Assembly: GCF_021134715.1 (NCBI RefSeq)
Contig: NC_060021.1
Span: 2,294,001-2,358,000, forward strand
DNA length: 64,000 nt
Direction: 5' to 3'
Source of the DNA: Daphnia pulex
Lineage: Eukaryota > Arthropoda > Branchiopoda > Diplostraca > Daphniidae
Shown: positions 38,088 through 47,805 of the stretch, piece by piece
How positions within the stretch are numbered: the stretch's first letter is position 1
How the letters are laid out: each line of letters starts with the position of its first letter
Made by a program: the position numbers and the translations under genes
The notes under the pieces: generated by a model
The model's input: only the letters and a program-made list of their open reading frames with translations
Database searches by the model: none
Told to the model about the DNA's origin: nothing

Positions 38088-39682
38088 CTTAAAATGAGGG
38101 GAACAGACAATTTATTTAAAGCTTTCAAGTTTACTATCGGCCTAAACCCACCCGATTTTTTGGGAATAATAAACACCCCACTGACAAAACATTGTTCCGA
38201 TTCTTCAACCGGCTCAATAGCTTCTTTTCTTACAAGATCCTGAATTTCTTGATTACAGAGCGCCCATTGACTCTCCCCCATTTCCATGTTGCTTTGGTTA
38301 CGAGCTTGAAACGGGCTCGCCAAAAACTCTAACTTTACACCCTGACTGATGCTTTGTAAGACCCAGGGATCACTCGACAAACATTTCCAGGAATCAACAA
38401 AATGTCTTAATCTACCTCCCACAATGGGCGGAGAATCTAAGGAATAATTAGGTACTAAAGATAAATTTTCCGACCTGATTGAGTGGTTTCCTCTGCTCCT
38501 GTTAAAGGTGCAAGATGAGCCGCCGTTATAGCCGTTGCTATAGACTCCTTGACCGAAATTTCCTCCACGATGAGATCTTGATGAGGTGCCACGATAACCG
38601 CTGCTGCCCGCTCTAGGCCTTGATGACGAGCTATGGCTGCTACTAATGCTTCTAAGAGTTTGGTCGTCTGTTGCCTCCTTCACCATGTTCTTGATGAAGT
38701 GTCGACCAAAAAGCGAAGCGCACTCCCGCGGCTTGAAACGGTGGGGCTCCTTCAACAAGGAGAGAAATTTCGGATCCGAAACCTTCAGCAAATTTTCCCG
38801 TCGGCTGGTAGTCACATTGTGAAACGTGTGGCCCCAGAGACGCAGGGCTGTATCTGCTGCTTCTACCAATGGAGAATCTCTCAAATCTGCGGATTCCGCA
38901 ATTTTTTCTCTCAGGAATAAAAGCGGACGCGCTACATCCAAAATTTTGTACTGTTCAGCTTTCAGGGACCTTTCCGTAGCCTCCGCCTTGGACATCTCTG
39001 GAGTTTTAATGTCTTTGAAGCGGCGAGAAAAAGAAGAGTCTACCTGGGGACAAACTAAATCAAAACCAGAGTTAGGGAAACTCGGAATGAAACTATCACC
39101 AAGATTTCTGGCTTCCGGCGCGCTTAAAGAGGTTGTCATCCAGTTCCTGAAGACCTTCATTCTCTTCCTGGCCACCGTGAATTTGAACTGCTTCGATTCT
39201 TGACCCGGCGGCTGAACTGGCTGCCTATCTCCTGGCTGCTCATCTCCTGGCTGCTGCCCATCTGCCGGTTGTCCATCTCTTGGCTGATTTTGTTGAGCTC
39301 GCCGTTCTTCTGACTGCTCTCTCCTTAAACGATCTTCTTCCACGATTCGCTCCAACCTTTCTCTAGACCGTTCCCTCCGTTCACGCTCCAACCTCTCCTG
39401 TTCTGCCTCGTCTGGAGCTCTAGATCCGCGACGTGGGCTGCGAGAACGATCCGGCCGATCTTGGGCTGGACGACGCTCCCGTCTTGAACGACGAGAACGG
39501 CGAGAGGCTGAAGAATCACTTTCCGAAGATGACGAAGTTGAACTATCTGACGGCATGACCGTTTTGCGTAAGAGCCGAAAAGCGTCTGTGGATAAAGGGG
39601 GCGTTGAGGTCCTGAGGCGGACCATATCGTTATTCTTTTGTTTTTTGTTTGCGTTGAAAGGGCTAAATACAAGTGTCAACAC
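38021..39682 (-). CDS. DIRS gag-like protein fused to the start of RT
   Basis: A 553-codon frame. Residues about 40-150 are Ser/Arg- and Glu/Arg-rich with an SR-type N-terminus, followed by a Pro/Gln/Gly stretch and a globular region (about 170-360) of the kind seen in DIRS ORF1. After a Ser/Gly-rich linker, the frame ends in the N-terminal RT region with GVFIIPKKSGGFRPIVN. The C-terminus then runs out of frame relative to the rest of RT. The ATG lies inside the terminal repeat, and a second in-frame Met follows 19 codons later. In intact relatives gag and RT are usually separate or overlapping frames, so the apparent fusion may be an artefact of the frame break. Confidence 0.75.
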   Translation of the reverse strand: MLTLVFSPFNANKKQKNNDMVRLRTSTPPLSTDAFRLLRKTVMPSDSSTSSSSESDSSASRRSRRSRRERRPAQDRPDRSRSPRRGSRAPDEAEQERLERERRERSRERLERIVEEDRLRREQSEERRAQQNQPRDGQPADGQQPGDEQPGDRQPVQPPGQESKQFKFTVARKRMKVFRNWMTTSLSAPEARNLGDSFIPSFPNSGFDLVCPQVDSSFSRRFKDIKTPEMSKAEATERSLKAEQYKILDVARPLLFLREKIAESADLRDSPLVEAADTALRLWGHTFHNVTTSRRENLLKVSDPKFLSLLKEPHRFKPRECASLFGRHFIKNMVKEATDDQTLRSISSSHSSSSRPRAGSSGYRGTSSRSHRGGNFGQGVYSNGYNGGSSCTFNRSRGNHSIRSENLSLVPNYSLDSPPIVGGRLRHFVDSWKCLSSDPWVLQSISQGVKLEFLASPFQARNQSNMEMGESQWALCNQEIQDLVRKEAIEPVEESEQCFVSGVFIIPKKSGGFRPIVNLKALNKLSVPLILRWKGLVLYKRSFAPTIFLQKLI

Positions 39683-39695
39683 TATAAGTTAAGGT
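39585..39695 (-). repeat. DIRS inverted terminal repeat (5' side of element)
   Basis: Reverse complement of 35181-35293, with only a few mismatches at the inner edge. It contains the putative gag start codon on the minus strand. Confidence 0.93.
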
Positions 39696-39789
39696 CGAGC
39701 GATTTACATGCAATCTCGGATGTGAAGTCAGCCGTACATTCGTGATGAGTATTGGACATCGTATGGATATCAGAATAAGGATCTGAAAC

Positions 39790-39972
39790 GAACGATTAAT
39801 TTCACATCCCAGATTGGTACCGATGGACATCCGTAGGACATCCCAGTATGGACCGTGTTTTCTTGATCCAAACATTCCATCCATGGGATATCCGTAGCTG
39901 ACGCTAAACAGACGGACGGTTTTCGTTCACAGGATATCCATAGAACGTCCTGTGGACATTGTGTGCTAGTAA
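39790..39972 (-). mobile_element. Foldback element, right arm
   Basis: Read in reverse complement it repeats the order seen at 34940-35112: CTAGCACACAATGTCC, GGATATCC, CGTCTGTTTAGCGT.AGCTACGG, ATACTGGGATGTCCTA and a GGTACCAAT. The pair of arms brackets the DIRS insertion. Confidence 0.65.
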
Positions 39973-40014
39973 AGAAGCTTGAATATCCCCTTTGTTTCAT
40001 ATTGATAAGAACAA

Positions 40015-40085
40015 GTATAGCATTGATGCATAATACTGGCATGGCATTCAGGAGTCCCGGGTTCGATCCCCGATAAAGTTAGATC
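40015..40085 (+). repeat. tRNA-like B-box sequence (SINE-like)
   Basis: It contains CGGGTTCGATCCCCG, a perfect B-box with a short T-arm stem, preceded by a TGGCATGGCATTC segment in the anticodon-arm position. The rest of a cloverleaf is not convincing. Probably a tRNA-derived SINE remnant. Confidence 0.4.
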
Positions 40086-40117
40086 TTTTAATTTTTCCCA
40101 AATTTTTAACTGATACC

Positions 40118-40237
40118 AAAGACGTCCGTTTTTTGGACGTCCATGGATATCCCAAGTTGGACGTCCAACTGGGACATCCAACTGGATCGGCTCTGACATC
40201 CATAGGATATCCTATGGATATCTCTGTGCTAGTAGGG
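40118..40237. repeat. Palindrome-rich arm ending in TGTGCTAGTAGGG
   Basis: The stretch is an array of GGACGTCC, GGACATCC and GGATATCC-like palindromes and includes a perfect 22-bp palindrome at 40198-40219. It ends at 40225-40237 with the exact reverse complement of the CCCTACTAGCACA that starts the left foldback arm at 34940, so it is either the true far end of the same element or part of a second, adjacent copy. Confidence 0.6.
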
Positions 40238-40405
40238 CCTTTACAGTATATACAAAAGGTGTACAAAAGGTGTACAAAGACGAATTTGTACACCAGCTAC
40301 AAATATGTAGCCCAAAAAAGGACGAGAGTGTGGTTTGGTCCGCCCAAAAATTTTTGGGCGGATTTTCTACAGTTTGGTAAAGAAATTGATTGAAAATGCC
40401 GTTAA
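40225..40405 (+). repeat. Inverted-repeat arm, right (LINE 5' region)
   Basis: Approximate reverse complement of 34055-34265. Read on the plus strand it has the GGTGTACAAA repeats, GGACGAGAGTG, a GGGCGGA hairpin-like segment and AAATGCCGTTAAC, the same place where the left copy enters gag. A few codons of open frame follow and then stop near 40460. Confidence 0.6.
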
Positions 40406-40912
40406 CATTAAAATTGAGCTATTTTCTAGAACTAACTACCGATGAAATTTATATTAAAATGTAGCTCGTTCATATACCTTTCACACAAAATTATTGGCAG
40501 TATCCTACAATAAATTGAAAAAGTTACATGAATATTTTTTCGAGACACCCCTCTTTTTCTTATGGGAATTCCTCACAAGGCAAGTTTTCTTGAGCTAACA
40601 TGGCACTACCCGCATGAATGCGTTCACAAACAGGGGGAGGTACGCGACAGTCACTTGCTCTATATTTTGAAAATAATTAAACTGTTCATGGACACCCTTT
40701 AAAAATATCCATACGCAAATATTTATAAAATAGACATAAAAAACTATAAAAGTAATAGAACCACAACATCCATTTCGAATAAGTTTATCTCGTGCTTCCT
40801 TTTGTATTAAATTAAACATAATTTTTATAAAATTAAATTATATTGAATACATTTCTTATATTTTGTTTTATTTACACGTAGTTCAAAACTTCCAACCTGG
40901 AAAAAATTTGGA
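40406..40912. other. AT-rich spacer between elements
   Basis: No gene or repeat recognised. The short frame at 40595-40819 on the minus strand has no domain signature. Confidence 0.5.
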
Positions 40913-41517
40913 TTTTTTTTTTAAATAGTAGGGGCATTACTCGGAGCTCGAGTGTAGCCCAGTTTATTCACCCGAAGTTAAAAACGAACGTATTTACAAG
41001 GAAGAATAAAACAATTGGCAATATTTACACATATTTACATATATAATGGAAACTGGGCCTGACGGCAGCTCTGATGCGGGCAGCCTGCGGAGAGGCCAAT
41101 GGAGGCGAAAATGTACCTGTCCGGCTTGGTAGAACCTTCAAGACCACCAGCCGGTGGTCTCCGGCATAGCTACAGCCTCCATTGGTGACCACAGGTGCAG
41201 TTACCAAAGCCCCGCCCTACGCACTAAAATGATTGGGGGAATCGAGAGCCATATACAGATGCAGGGGAAATAAAAATTACGCTAGAGTTGTGCAGAGCCA
41301 GTAGGCGAAACGCACTGTAAAATTGAGACACGCAGAGAGGTGCGATACTGGCATCCCGACACGCAGCACCAGTCTGCGTTGAGGAGCACACATCACACAA
41401 GCGGTGATCAGAGATGAAAGCACCCGTGGTGTACATTAATCGACGGAGGCTTGCGCTTCCGGACCATGTCCACCACGGGCGGAATAAAACAGAACGAAAC
41501 TTTGTAGGCCTGTCAAC

Positions 41518-42486
41518 TCAAGCTCGAATAAGTGATGGCATCACACGAGCAAGACGCTTTGTGCGAAGGACGAATTTCACTACAGAATTCCAAAGGAGGT
41601 TTGATTGACAAAACAATTTTAGAGAGTCCGGGGGCCAAGGAATAATGCTTGAGGTAACTTCATCGACTAGTAACGTCCTATGCGCGGAATAGATTGGGCA
41701 GTGGAAGAGAAAGTGAGGCAAAGACTCAACTGGGGTACCGCAAGAGCAAGAGGCAGAGGGCAAAAAACCGAATCGATGTTGGTGGATGTTGAGGAAACAG
41801 TGGCCTGTAAGAAGCTGGGTGGTGATCGCATTGGTACGACGGGTTAGGAGCACCTTGGCAGAGTTTACATCAGGAAAAAAGGATCTGACCCTTAAGTTTC
41901 CTTGAGAAGACACCCACTCGCCATTCCAAACTCCAGAAACATGAGACCTGACCAGGCGTTTGATAAGGCCAGTAGACATGCACGACGAAGCAGTCAAGAA
42001 TGGAGCGAGGGAATTTGCCCAGAAGCTAGCAAGAGCAAGACCCGGAGAAGCAGGACTAGTGGTCGTGAAGACATGACAGAAGCTCCCAAAAGAGGCCAAG
42101 GTGGCAAGGTTGCTTAATTCAGAAGGAAAAAGAGGAGTCGCAGGTTGTAAATATGCCTGTGTGTTGGCTACAAAGATTTCACAAGAGCAATGCGTATATA
42201 TGAACCTGCAAATGATGCCCAGCGCTGCAGACGAAGCAAGACTAAAACCAAAACGGAGGGAATTTCCCGTTGGTAGAAACCAATTAGAGATCTTGAGGAT
42301 GGTAGTGGAGTCAGATAGGACCACACAACACCCAGTCCTATCGCGTGCGTGATAGACGCCAATAAAGCAGCGGAGAGTGCCAGAAACGTTCGGTTGCAAA
42401 GGGACAACGGCGGAGAGAAGTGAAGACCCGTAGAGATAAATTCTCCACGGGGAATGATCAGAGAGGACGGGGAGGCGGGCTTTCAT
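41518..42486 (-). pseudogene. LINE RNase H and C-terminal Cys/His tail
   Basis: A 322-codon frame. The first half resembles a degenerate RNase H domain (VVLSDSTTILKIS near residue 55). The second half ends in the hallmark C-terminal motif CSCGTPVESLPHFLFHCP, found after RNase H in R1/I/Jockey-type elements. The frame is separated from the RT part by stops between 42487 and 42684, so it is a remnant. Confidence 0.82.
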
Positions 42487-42684
42487 CCAAGAGTGGGAAA
42501 TACGATCGAAAGGAACTCGGTTGAGAATGTGTTTGCGCGAGGAGCAGCAGAAACAATCGCTCGCAAGAGTGGCTAGATAACGAAGAGTTGCGATTTCAAG
42601 TATTTTTAGATCTAACGGAAGTGGGTTTGAGAGAAGAATGAGCGATTCCGTAGGTGCGGTCTTAAAGCAGGAGGTAATCGTCCG

Positions 42685-44232
42685 TCAGATGGAGCGCTGA
42701 AAAGACCGGATCTTCTTTACACCCGCCTTGGTTCTGAGGAAAGACGCCCAAACAGAGCAACCATAAGGGAGGATTGGCTCTACCGTAGAAGAATAGAGAC
42801 AACGTAGGCGAGTAGCGTCGAAACCGAAAGCCAAACGTAGGCAGCTACTGACCGCCATCATAGCTCTCTTGGCAGAGGCACACTTTGCCTGTACATGAAT
42901 CATGATTAGTCTACTTTAAGTTCGCATCCAGAATGAGGCCGAGAAAAGATGCAGAGAGTGATGGAGAAATGTTCACGTTATTAATAGAGACAGAGAGATC
43001 AGTCAAGGGAAGTGTTTTGTGCGAGAATACAACGAACACGGTTTTGACTGCATTGAGAAAAAGTTTCCTCTCGGATAGCCATGCACTAACAGAGTCGCAT
43101 ACCGGCTGAAGGTTATGAGTGGCAACTGCTGGAACCTTGTGAGTAGTGGCAATGACGATGTCATCAGCGTAGCCATCTATGTTAACTGGGAATGGGAAAG
43201 ACAATCTCAGCAGATCGTCGATGAGAATGTTCCACAAGAAGGGGGACAGGATTCCCCCCTGAGGGCAGCCAAGATTGACACGTCTTTTTAGGGTGTGGTC
43301 ATTGATCACAAAACAAGCCATTCTGTTACATAGGAAACAGTTGATCATCTTGATAAGATAGCTAGGGCAGCCACGGCAGGCCAGGGCCACCAGTATGGCT
43401 GGATGCCATGCGGAGTCAAAAGCACTCTTTATGTCTAAAAAAGCGGTGGCACACACTTTCTTTTCAGAGAAAGCAGATTCAATAAACGAAACCAACGAGT
43501 GGGCAGCAGTTTCCGTAGAGCGGTTCTCTCTGAAACCGTGCTGCTTGGGACTCAACCAGCTATTAACACTAGCGAGACAAAGCAGCCGGCCCAGCATCAC
43601 CTTTTCAAGAAACTTGGCCAGATTAGAGATCAGGCTAATTGGTCTGAAACTGCTCAAGCTGGAGTAATCTTCTTTGTTTGGTTTCCCTATTACCGTGACC
43701 TTAGCTATTTTCCAAGAATCGGGGAAAAAACAGAGGCAAAGGCAGGCATTAAGATTGCCATGAGAAAGGGTTTGATCAGTGGTAGACTGAGCAATAACAA
43801 ATCAGCGGGCAAGGCGTCGATACCCGGAGCGGACTTAGAGTTCATTGAGCGGGCGGCCACTTCAAATTCCCAGTCAGAGATGAGAGGAGGAGCCTCTACT
43901 GATGAAGAGCAAAGGGCAGCATGCGCTGAGGCTTCGATGGCAGAGTGGGAAAGATCCGACGGGGGCTCGTTGGGAGAGAAGTGTTGAGCACAAGCTTCAG
44001 CAATGACAACCGGGTCAGATGATAGAGAGCCATTGATACGGATTTCATTGGGAAGAGGGATAGATTTAGATTTACCCGTAAAATTGGCCAAGGCACAAAA
44101 GACGTCGCCATTGGTCGCCGACTCTCTTACTTTCTCCCAAGCTCTGCATTTGGCAGCTCTTAAAGACCGCTGGTATAGGGCTTTGCTGCGACGATACGGT
44201 AGTTCAGTGGTCACGCACTTGTTATTAGACAA
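42685..44232 (-). pseudogene. LINE reverse transcriptase, broken into three frames
   Basis: Piece one (44232-43705) ends in the RT N-terminal region with SAPGIDALPADLL. Piece two (43657-42911, 248 codons open) carries FRPISLISN, QHGFRENRSTE, TAFLDIKSAFDSAWH, GCPQGGILSPFLWN and the catalytic YADD box in GYADDIVIAT. Piece three (42903-42685) is the thumb-like part with EPILPYGCSVW. RT would copy element RNA at the nicked target. Frame breaks near 43680 and 42907 show decay. Confidence 0.9.
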
Positions 44233-44476
44233 GGCCTTATAAAGAGAACGAACTTTACTTCAAAGGGCGCAGAGCTCAGGGGACCACCATGGCATACTCT
44301 GTACTCGCGTGCTGTGAGGTTTCGGGATTCTGGCTGAAAGAGCGCACGAGAAGAGCACAGAGACAAGGCTAGTTATGTTATTCTCAATTGAGGCCTCAGT
44401 TCATACCTCAGTCATACCAGCTGGTGAGGGTAGACGAGAAAGGGATTTAGAAAGATTAGAGTAGAAAATATCAGCA

Positions 44477-45043
44477 TTAATGTAGCGATTCAAGTTCCTC
44501 GCCACGTTTGTCATTGCCTCTATAGTTCCACAGCATTGACTTGGCATTTACATCAGAGCCTATGACAACAAAAGGAGATGTGAAGACGTCAAGTATAGTC
44601 GAAACAGTGGCCGAGAAATTCAAAGTGGACGGACGGACGTAGACAGAAGATAGAGGAAGAGGACCAGTGCTAGTCGCTAGTTCGACACAGGCGGCGAAAT
44701 TGGAAAGTGTTTGCAAGATAATCTGCCCGACATGGCAACTGTGTTACGTACCAGAATTGCGGACCCATAGGCATGATCTTCAGAAAGCATGTGAAAGGCC
44801 GAGAAACCAGCGGGTACATTGGCTTACAACAGGAGGACATGCCAATAAGGAATAAGGTTCTTGAATTAGAACAACATCTATGTCTAAGTCAAGGACAACT
44901 TGAGCGAGAGAAGCCGAGGCAAGGCTGGAGTGCCTCAAATTAACTTGAATGCACTTGAGTCGGTTGGGAAAGTTGGCGGGATCGGATAGAGAGTTTTGAG
45001 AAAGATCAAACATTTTTGTCGAGAAAAGTTCTGTACCGATCAA
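44477..45043 (-). pseudogene. LINE AP-like endonuclease, broken
   Basis: The frame from 45043 shows CIQVNLRHSSLASASL and DIDVVLIQEPY, the first two motifs of apurinic-type endonucleases of non-LTR elements. After a frame break the second piece (44716-44477) gives VVIGSDVNAKSMLWN and RGEELES, the later catalytic motif. The enzyme would nick target DNA. Stops follow until the RT pieces begin, so the domain is inactive. Confidence 0.85.
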
Positions 45044-45049
45044 CCGCCT

Positions 45050-45537
45050 TTACTTGCTCAGCACAACTCGTGTGGCCAGTTTGGTGAGCGCCGCCACAAT
45101 TCACACACTTCAGAACACTGGAGGTGCATTCACTAGTACGGTACCGTTCCGCGCACTTCCCGCACTTCCCGAAGGTCACAAAGGTGGCTGGGCAATCACG
45201 TTGAATGTGCCCGTAAATGGTGACACTTAAAACATCGTCTCACTTCCCTGTTCAGATCAACTGGCACAATACGGTAGTATGTACCAAAAACTGATGCCTT
45301 ACGCGAGACTAAGATTTCGTCCCTAACAGCTTTGGACTTGAGAAAAATTTTGACATGCTCTTCAGTTGTTTGGGGTTTGGTAAAAATCACCTTTACAGAT
45401 AGAATTTGGCCGCGCAAGAGCGCATTACGATGCTCCAGCTCCGCCTTGAGTTTGTCCGGATCGGAAACATTTACAAAAAGAGCCACCACCGGGAACGATA
45501 CAGGAATATGTTTCTTTCTTTTAAATAAGCTAGCCAA
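45050..45537 (-). pseudogene. LINE ORF1 (gag) C-terminal part with CCHC knuckles
   Basis: The frame from 45537 has an RRM-like segment and then RCFKCHHLRAHST, the start of a CCHC knuckle, where it stops near 45196. In a shifted frame two further Cys-rich knuckles follow (CGKCAERYRTSEC, CVNCGGAHQTGHTSC). The N-terminus is missing because the element is truncated. The frame break inside the first knuckle is probably a small deletion. Confidence 0.85.
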
Positions 45538-45540
45538 TAT

Positions 45541-46149
45541 ATATTAATACTTCTTATTCAATAAATTAGCCAAACTACGGCGGAGGAATTTATTTCATCA
45601 TTTTTCAAACTGTTATCATATATATTAGTATAATGTAAAGGGGGCAAAAATAAAAATGACTCCACTTCATTAACCTTATACTTTCACAGGAAGGAAAAGT
45701 CAACGCCCTCCTCGAAAAAGCGAGAACTATGGGACCTCGCCCACTTCATGGACTTGATACCAACTTTTACACAAACAATATTAGTGTTTCTTATGTTTGG
45801 AATTGTCATTTTCAAATTTTTATATTTACTTTTCACTAAATATATAGATGAATCCATTTTTTTCAAGAGGAATGTTCTAACTTGACTTCAAACATTTTTT
45901 TGTAGAGAATGCTTTCAAGTGTACACGTTTACGTGGTTTATTTTGCTTTATTATTATTAGTATGCTATAAATAATCAAACTTATGGCAAATCTGCATAAA
46001 AACGAATGCAGGGTCAAAACAAAATAGAAATTAATATTTTGAGGGACTTAACCAAAAAAGCCTTAATCCTTATTTTCTTGCAGTAAAACCAATTATCATT
46101 GATATTTTAGTACGCAGCACCACAAAAAGTCGTCAGATAAATTAAAATG
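45541..46149. other. AT-rich spacer
   Basis: No gene recognised. It contains short A/T runs and a minus-strand open frame of 60 codons without features. Confidence 0.5.
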
Positions 46150-46155
46150 TTTATT
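46150..46155 (-). terminator. Poly-A signal overlapping a stop codon
   Basis: On the minus strand AATAAA spans the TAA stop of the 104-residue secreted-protein gene. It is the only canonical signal close by. Confidence 0.45.
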
Positions 46156-46465
46156 TGCGTAGAGGCTGTAAGCTACGACCAGGGATAAAACCACAAGTGT
46201 TGTTATCCTCATCGATTTCCCTCCATCCGTCCGTATTTCTCTTGAGGTAACAGGTTCTACCTGCATGAGTAAAGTGAGTACAAAAGGGCATTGAAATGCA
46301 GGTTTTTCCACAATCCTCGCTAAGAACGTCTCTTTGGGTCATTACGTAGCCAGGAAAATGACAATTGTTGTCCCAGCGTACCAGACCGTTGTCACCAATC
46401 TTCCAGGATCGAGCGAACACGGATGTCAACAAGAGAAGGAAAATAAAAAATGAACAGATCGCCAT
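46151..46465 (-). CDS. Secreted PAN/apple-like small protein
   Basis: A 104-residue protein. Residues 1-18 are a signal peptide (hydrophobic FFIFLLLLTSVFA core). The mature part starts around RSWKIGDNG and has six cysteines in the pattern of PAN/apple-like domains: C in WDNNCHFPG, two in SEDCGKTC, one in FCTHFTH, one in RTCYLK and one in NNTCGF. The CTHFT...CYLK signature is characteristic of these small secreted domains, which bind protein or carbohydrate ligands. No enzyme motif is present. The ATG follows a probable 5'-UTR intron (46467-46543, GT-AG) downstream of a TATA box. A single-exon coding region with complete ends suggests an intact gene. Confidence 0.75.
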   Translation of the reverse strand: MAICSFFIFLLLLTSVFARSWKIGDNGLVRWDNNCHFPGYVMTQRDVLSEDCGKTCISMPFCTHFTHAGRTCYLKRNTDGWREIDEDNNTCGFIPGRSLQPLRK

Positions 46466-46600
46466 CCTATAACACGTAAAAAAACGGAGTCAAATTGTAT
46501 ATTACAACTATACTAAACTTTATTTATAGAAAATTAGGAGCACCTTTGTAGTTGAGAAGTGACCAGAGTGCTGTGGATTAACTTCTATCAATACGGTGAC

Positions 46601-46608
46601 TTTTTATA
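46601..46608 (-). promoter_or_regulatory. TATA box of the PAN-like gene
   Basis: TATAAAAA on the minus strand, followed about 57 bases later by the putative 5'-UTR donor AAAG|GTGCTC at 46544/46543. Spacing suits a start near 46575. Confidence 0.55.
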
Positions 46609-47240
46609 CTGTCGTACTCATTTAGACTTGAATAACTGAAGGGCAATGAGATTACGAAAATTTGAAGTGCAAGTGCGGTGTTTTACCCTCAGCATAAAGT
46701 TCAAAGCTAATGTATCTTTTTTAAAAAATCTAGTTGATTGATGTTAAATGTTTGTTTTTTCAATTGTTATTATTATTTCTCAGCTTTTAGTTGTGGTGCC
46801 TCGATAGATTTTGTAATAATGAAGAAAGGTTGTACTTTTTTTACTAGGATTTATGTTGATTTGTAAGGAATGCGTAACATGTGTTACATCCAACTTTCTT
46901 TCCATTTGTGGTAATGAAAGCCTCTGTGGTTTCAACAGGAAAAAACACTTTAGATTAGGTAATGTCACTATAATCAGGCAATTGTATCTACCACCCCCCC
47001 CTCGAAAAAAATAGAAACAAACAAAACGATAACTTAAAAACAAATAATGTTAAAACAAAATCTAAGTTTAGTGGAAGTGGATATATAATGTATATTCTTT
47101 AAAAGATCAAGAAAGACATTAAAAATGACCATGTTTCTTCCTATCTAGTATTTATTTGATCTATTTTAATTGAAATAGCTTACCTTGGTATGCTGTCTTT
47201 TTATTGATTGAATAAATACAGTCGCCGAATTTCACCATAA
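46609..47240. other. AT-rich intergenic spacer
   Basis: No gene recognised. It separates the divergent promoters of the PAN-like gene (minus) and astacin 1 (plus). Confidence 0.5.
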
Positions 47241-47244
47241 GAGA

Positions 47245-47605
47245 TTTAAAAATTTTATTTGCGTAACGTAATGAAGACGGATTTGGTTTGCCACAGGTTT
47301 CCCAAATGAACAAAGACTACATAACAACGAAACGTTTTTCAAGACAAAGGTCATCGGTGAAATAAGTTCATTAGCTAATAAATAGATTTGAGTTGCAGAA
47401 GGTTTTTGAACCAGAATCAAAATTAATGGTTTATTTCACAAACAGAATCTTTAAAATAGTAGGAATCTATTCCATGCTATATACTAAAAATTCTGATGCA
47501 AATAACTTCTCTAAGTTATTTGTATCTTTGCCCCCACATGTTTCTTTTGTTCGTTTTTTTTCACTTTAGCCTTCAGGCGTGGATTTTCCCTATAAAACAG
47601 CAGCT
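47245..47605 (+). promoter_or_regulatory. Astacin 1 upstream module, shared with astacin 2
   Basis: Similar along its length to 57247-57600 and 57790-58165. Common landmarks in order are TTTTATTTGCGTAAC, a TACATAA.CAAC segment, AACGAAACGTTT..CAAG, GTTCATTAGCTAAT, AACAGAATCTT.AAA, TTTTTTCACTTTAGCC and finally a TATA box. Conservation in order just upstream of two paralogous genes suggests that it holds their control elements, or at least that the duplication included the promoter. Confidence 0.7.
47591..47597 (+). promoter_or_regulatory. TATA box, astacin 1
   Basis: TATAAAA in CCCTATAAAACAG, about 215 bases before the ATG. A probable 5'-UTR intron (donor at 47680, acceptor ending 47769) lies between them. 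Confidence 0.7.
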
Positions 47606-47805
47606 TGAAATCTAACAACTCTGTCACGAGGTCTATCGAGTCTTCACAGTGTTAAAAAGTTATCCTCAAGAGTCACTAGGTATAAAGGTAGATAGAGTTA
47701 TTTGATAGTAAATTAGATAAAAAACACAGCCCTATTAAACACCAAAAAAATCAAATGTATTTGTAATAGAGGCAAAATTTATTCTATTAAAATAATAAGA
47801 GAAGA

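Larger units (their letters stand above)
35113..39714 (-). mobile_element. DIRS-type tyrosine-recombinase retrotransposon
   Basis: About 4.6 kb, read on the minus strand. It has inverted terminal repeats (39585-39695 and 35181-35293), gag, RT, RNase H and tyrosine recombinase in the canonical DIRS order, and an internal complementary region near the 3' end. No obvious target-site duplication is seen, as expected for recombinase-mediated insertion of a circular intermediate. The gag-like and recombinase frames are open, while the RT/RNase H part has two frame breaks and a nonsense codon. The copy is therefore fairly recent but probably not autonomous. Confidence 0.92.
40913..45540 (-). mobile_element. 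Non-LTR retrotransposon (I/Jockey-type LINE), 5'-truncated
   Basis: The minus-strand element ends in an A tail (plus-strand T run 40913-40922), has a 3' UTR of about 600 bp, and carries RNase H, RT, endonuclease and the last part of gag in LINE order. The gag frame begins abruptly around 45537 without its N-terminal region, consistent with 5' truncation during target-primed reverse transcription. Several stops and frame breaks in ORF2 make this copy inactive. The RNase H domain plus the Cys/His tail suggests the R1/I/Jockey assemblage; a phylogeny would be needed for the exact clade. Confidence 0.9.

Noticed and set aside
38021..39682. Reading the gag-RT junction as programmed frameshifting
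   Set aside because: A second frame break and a nonsense codon follow in the same domain chain, so ordinary decay explains it better.
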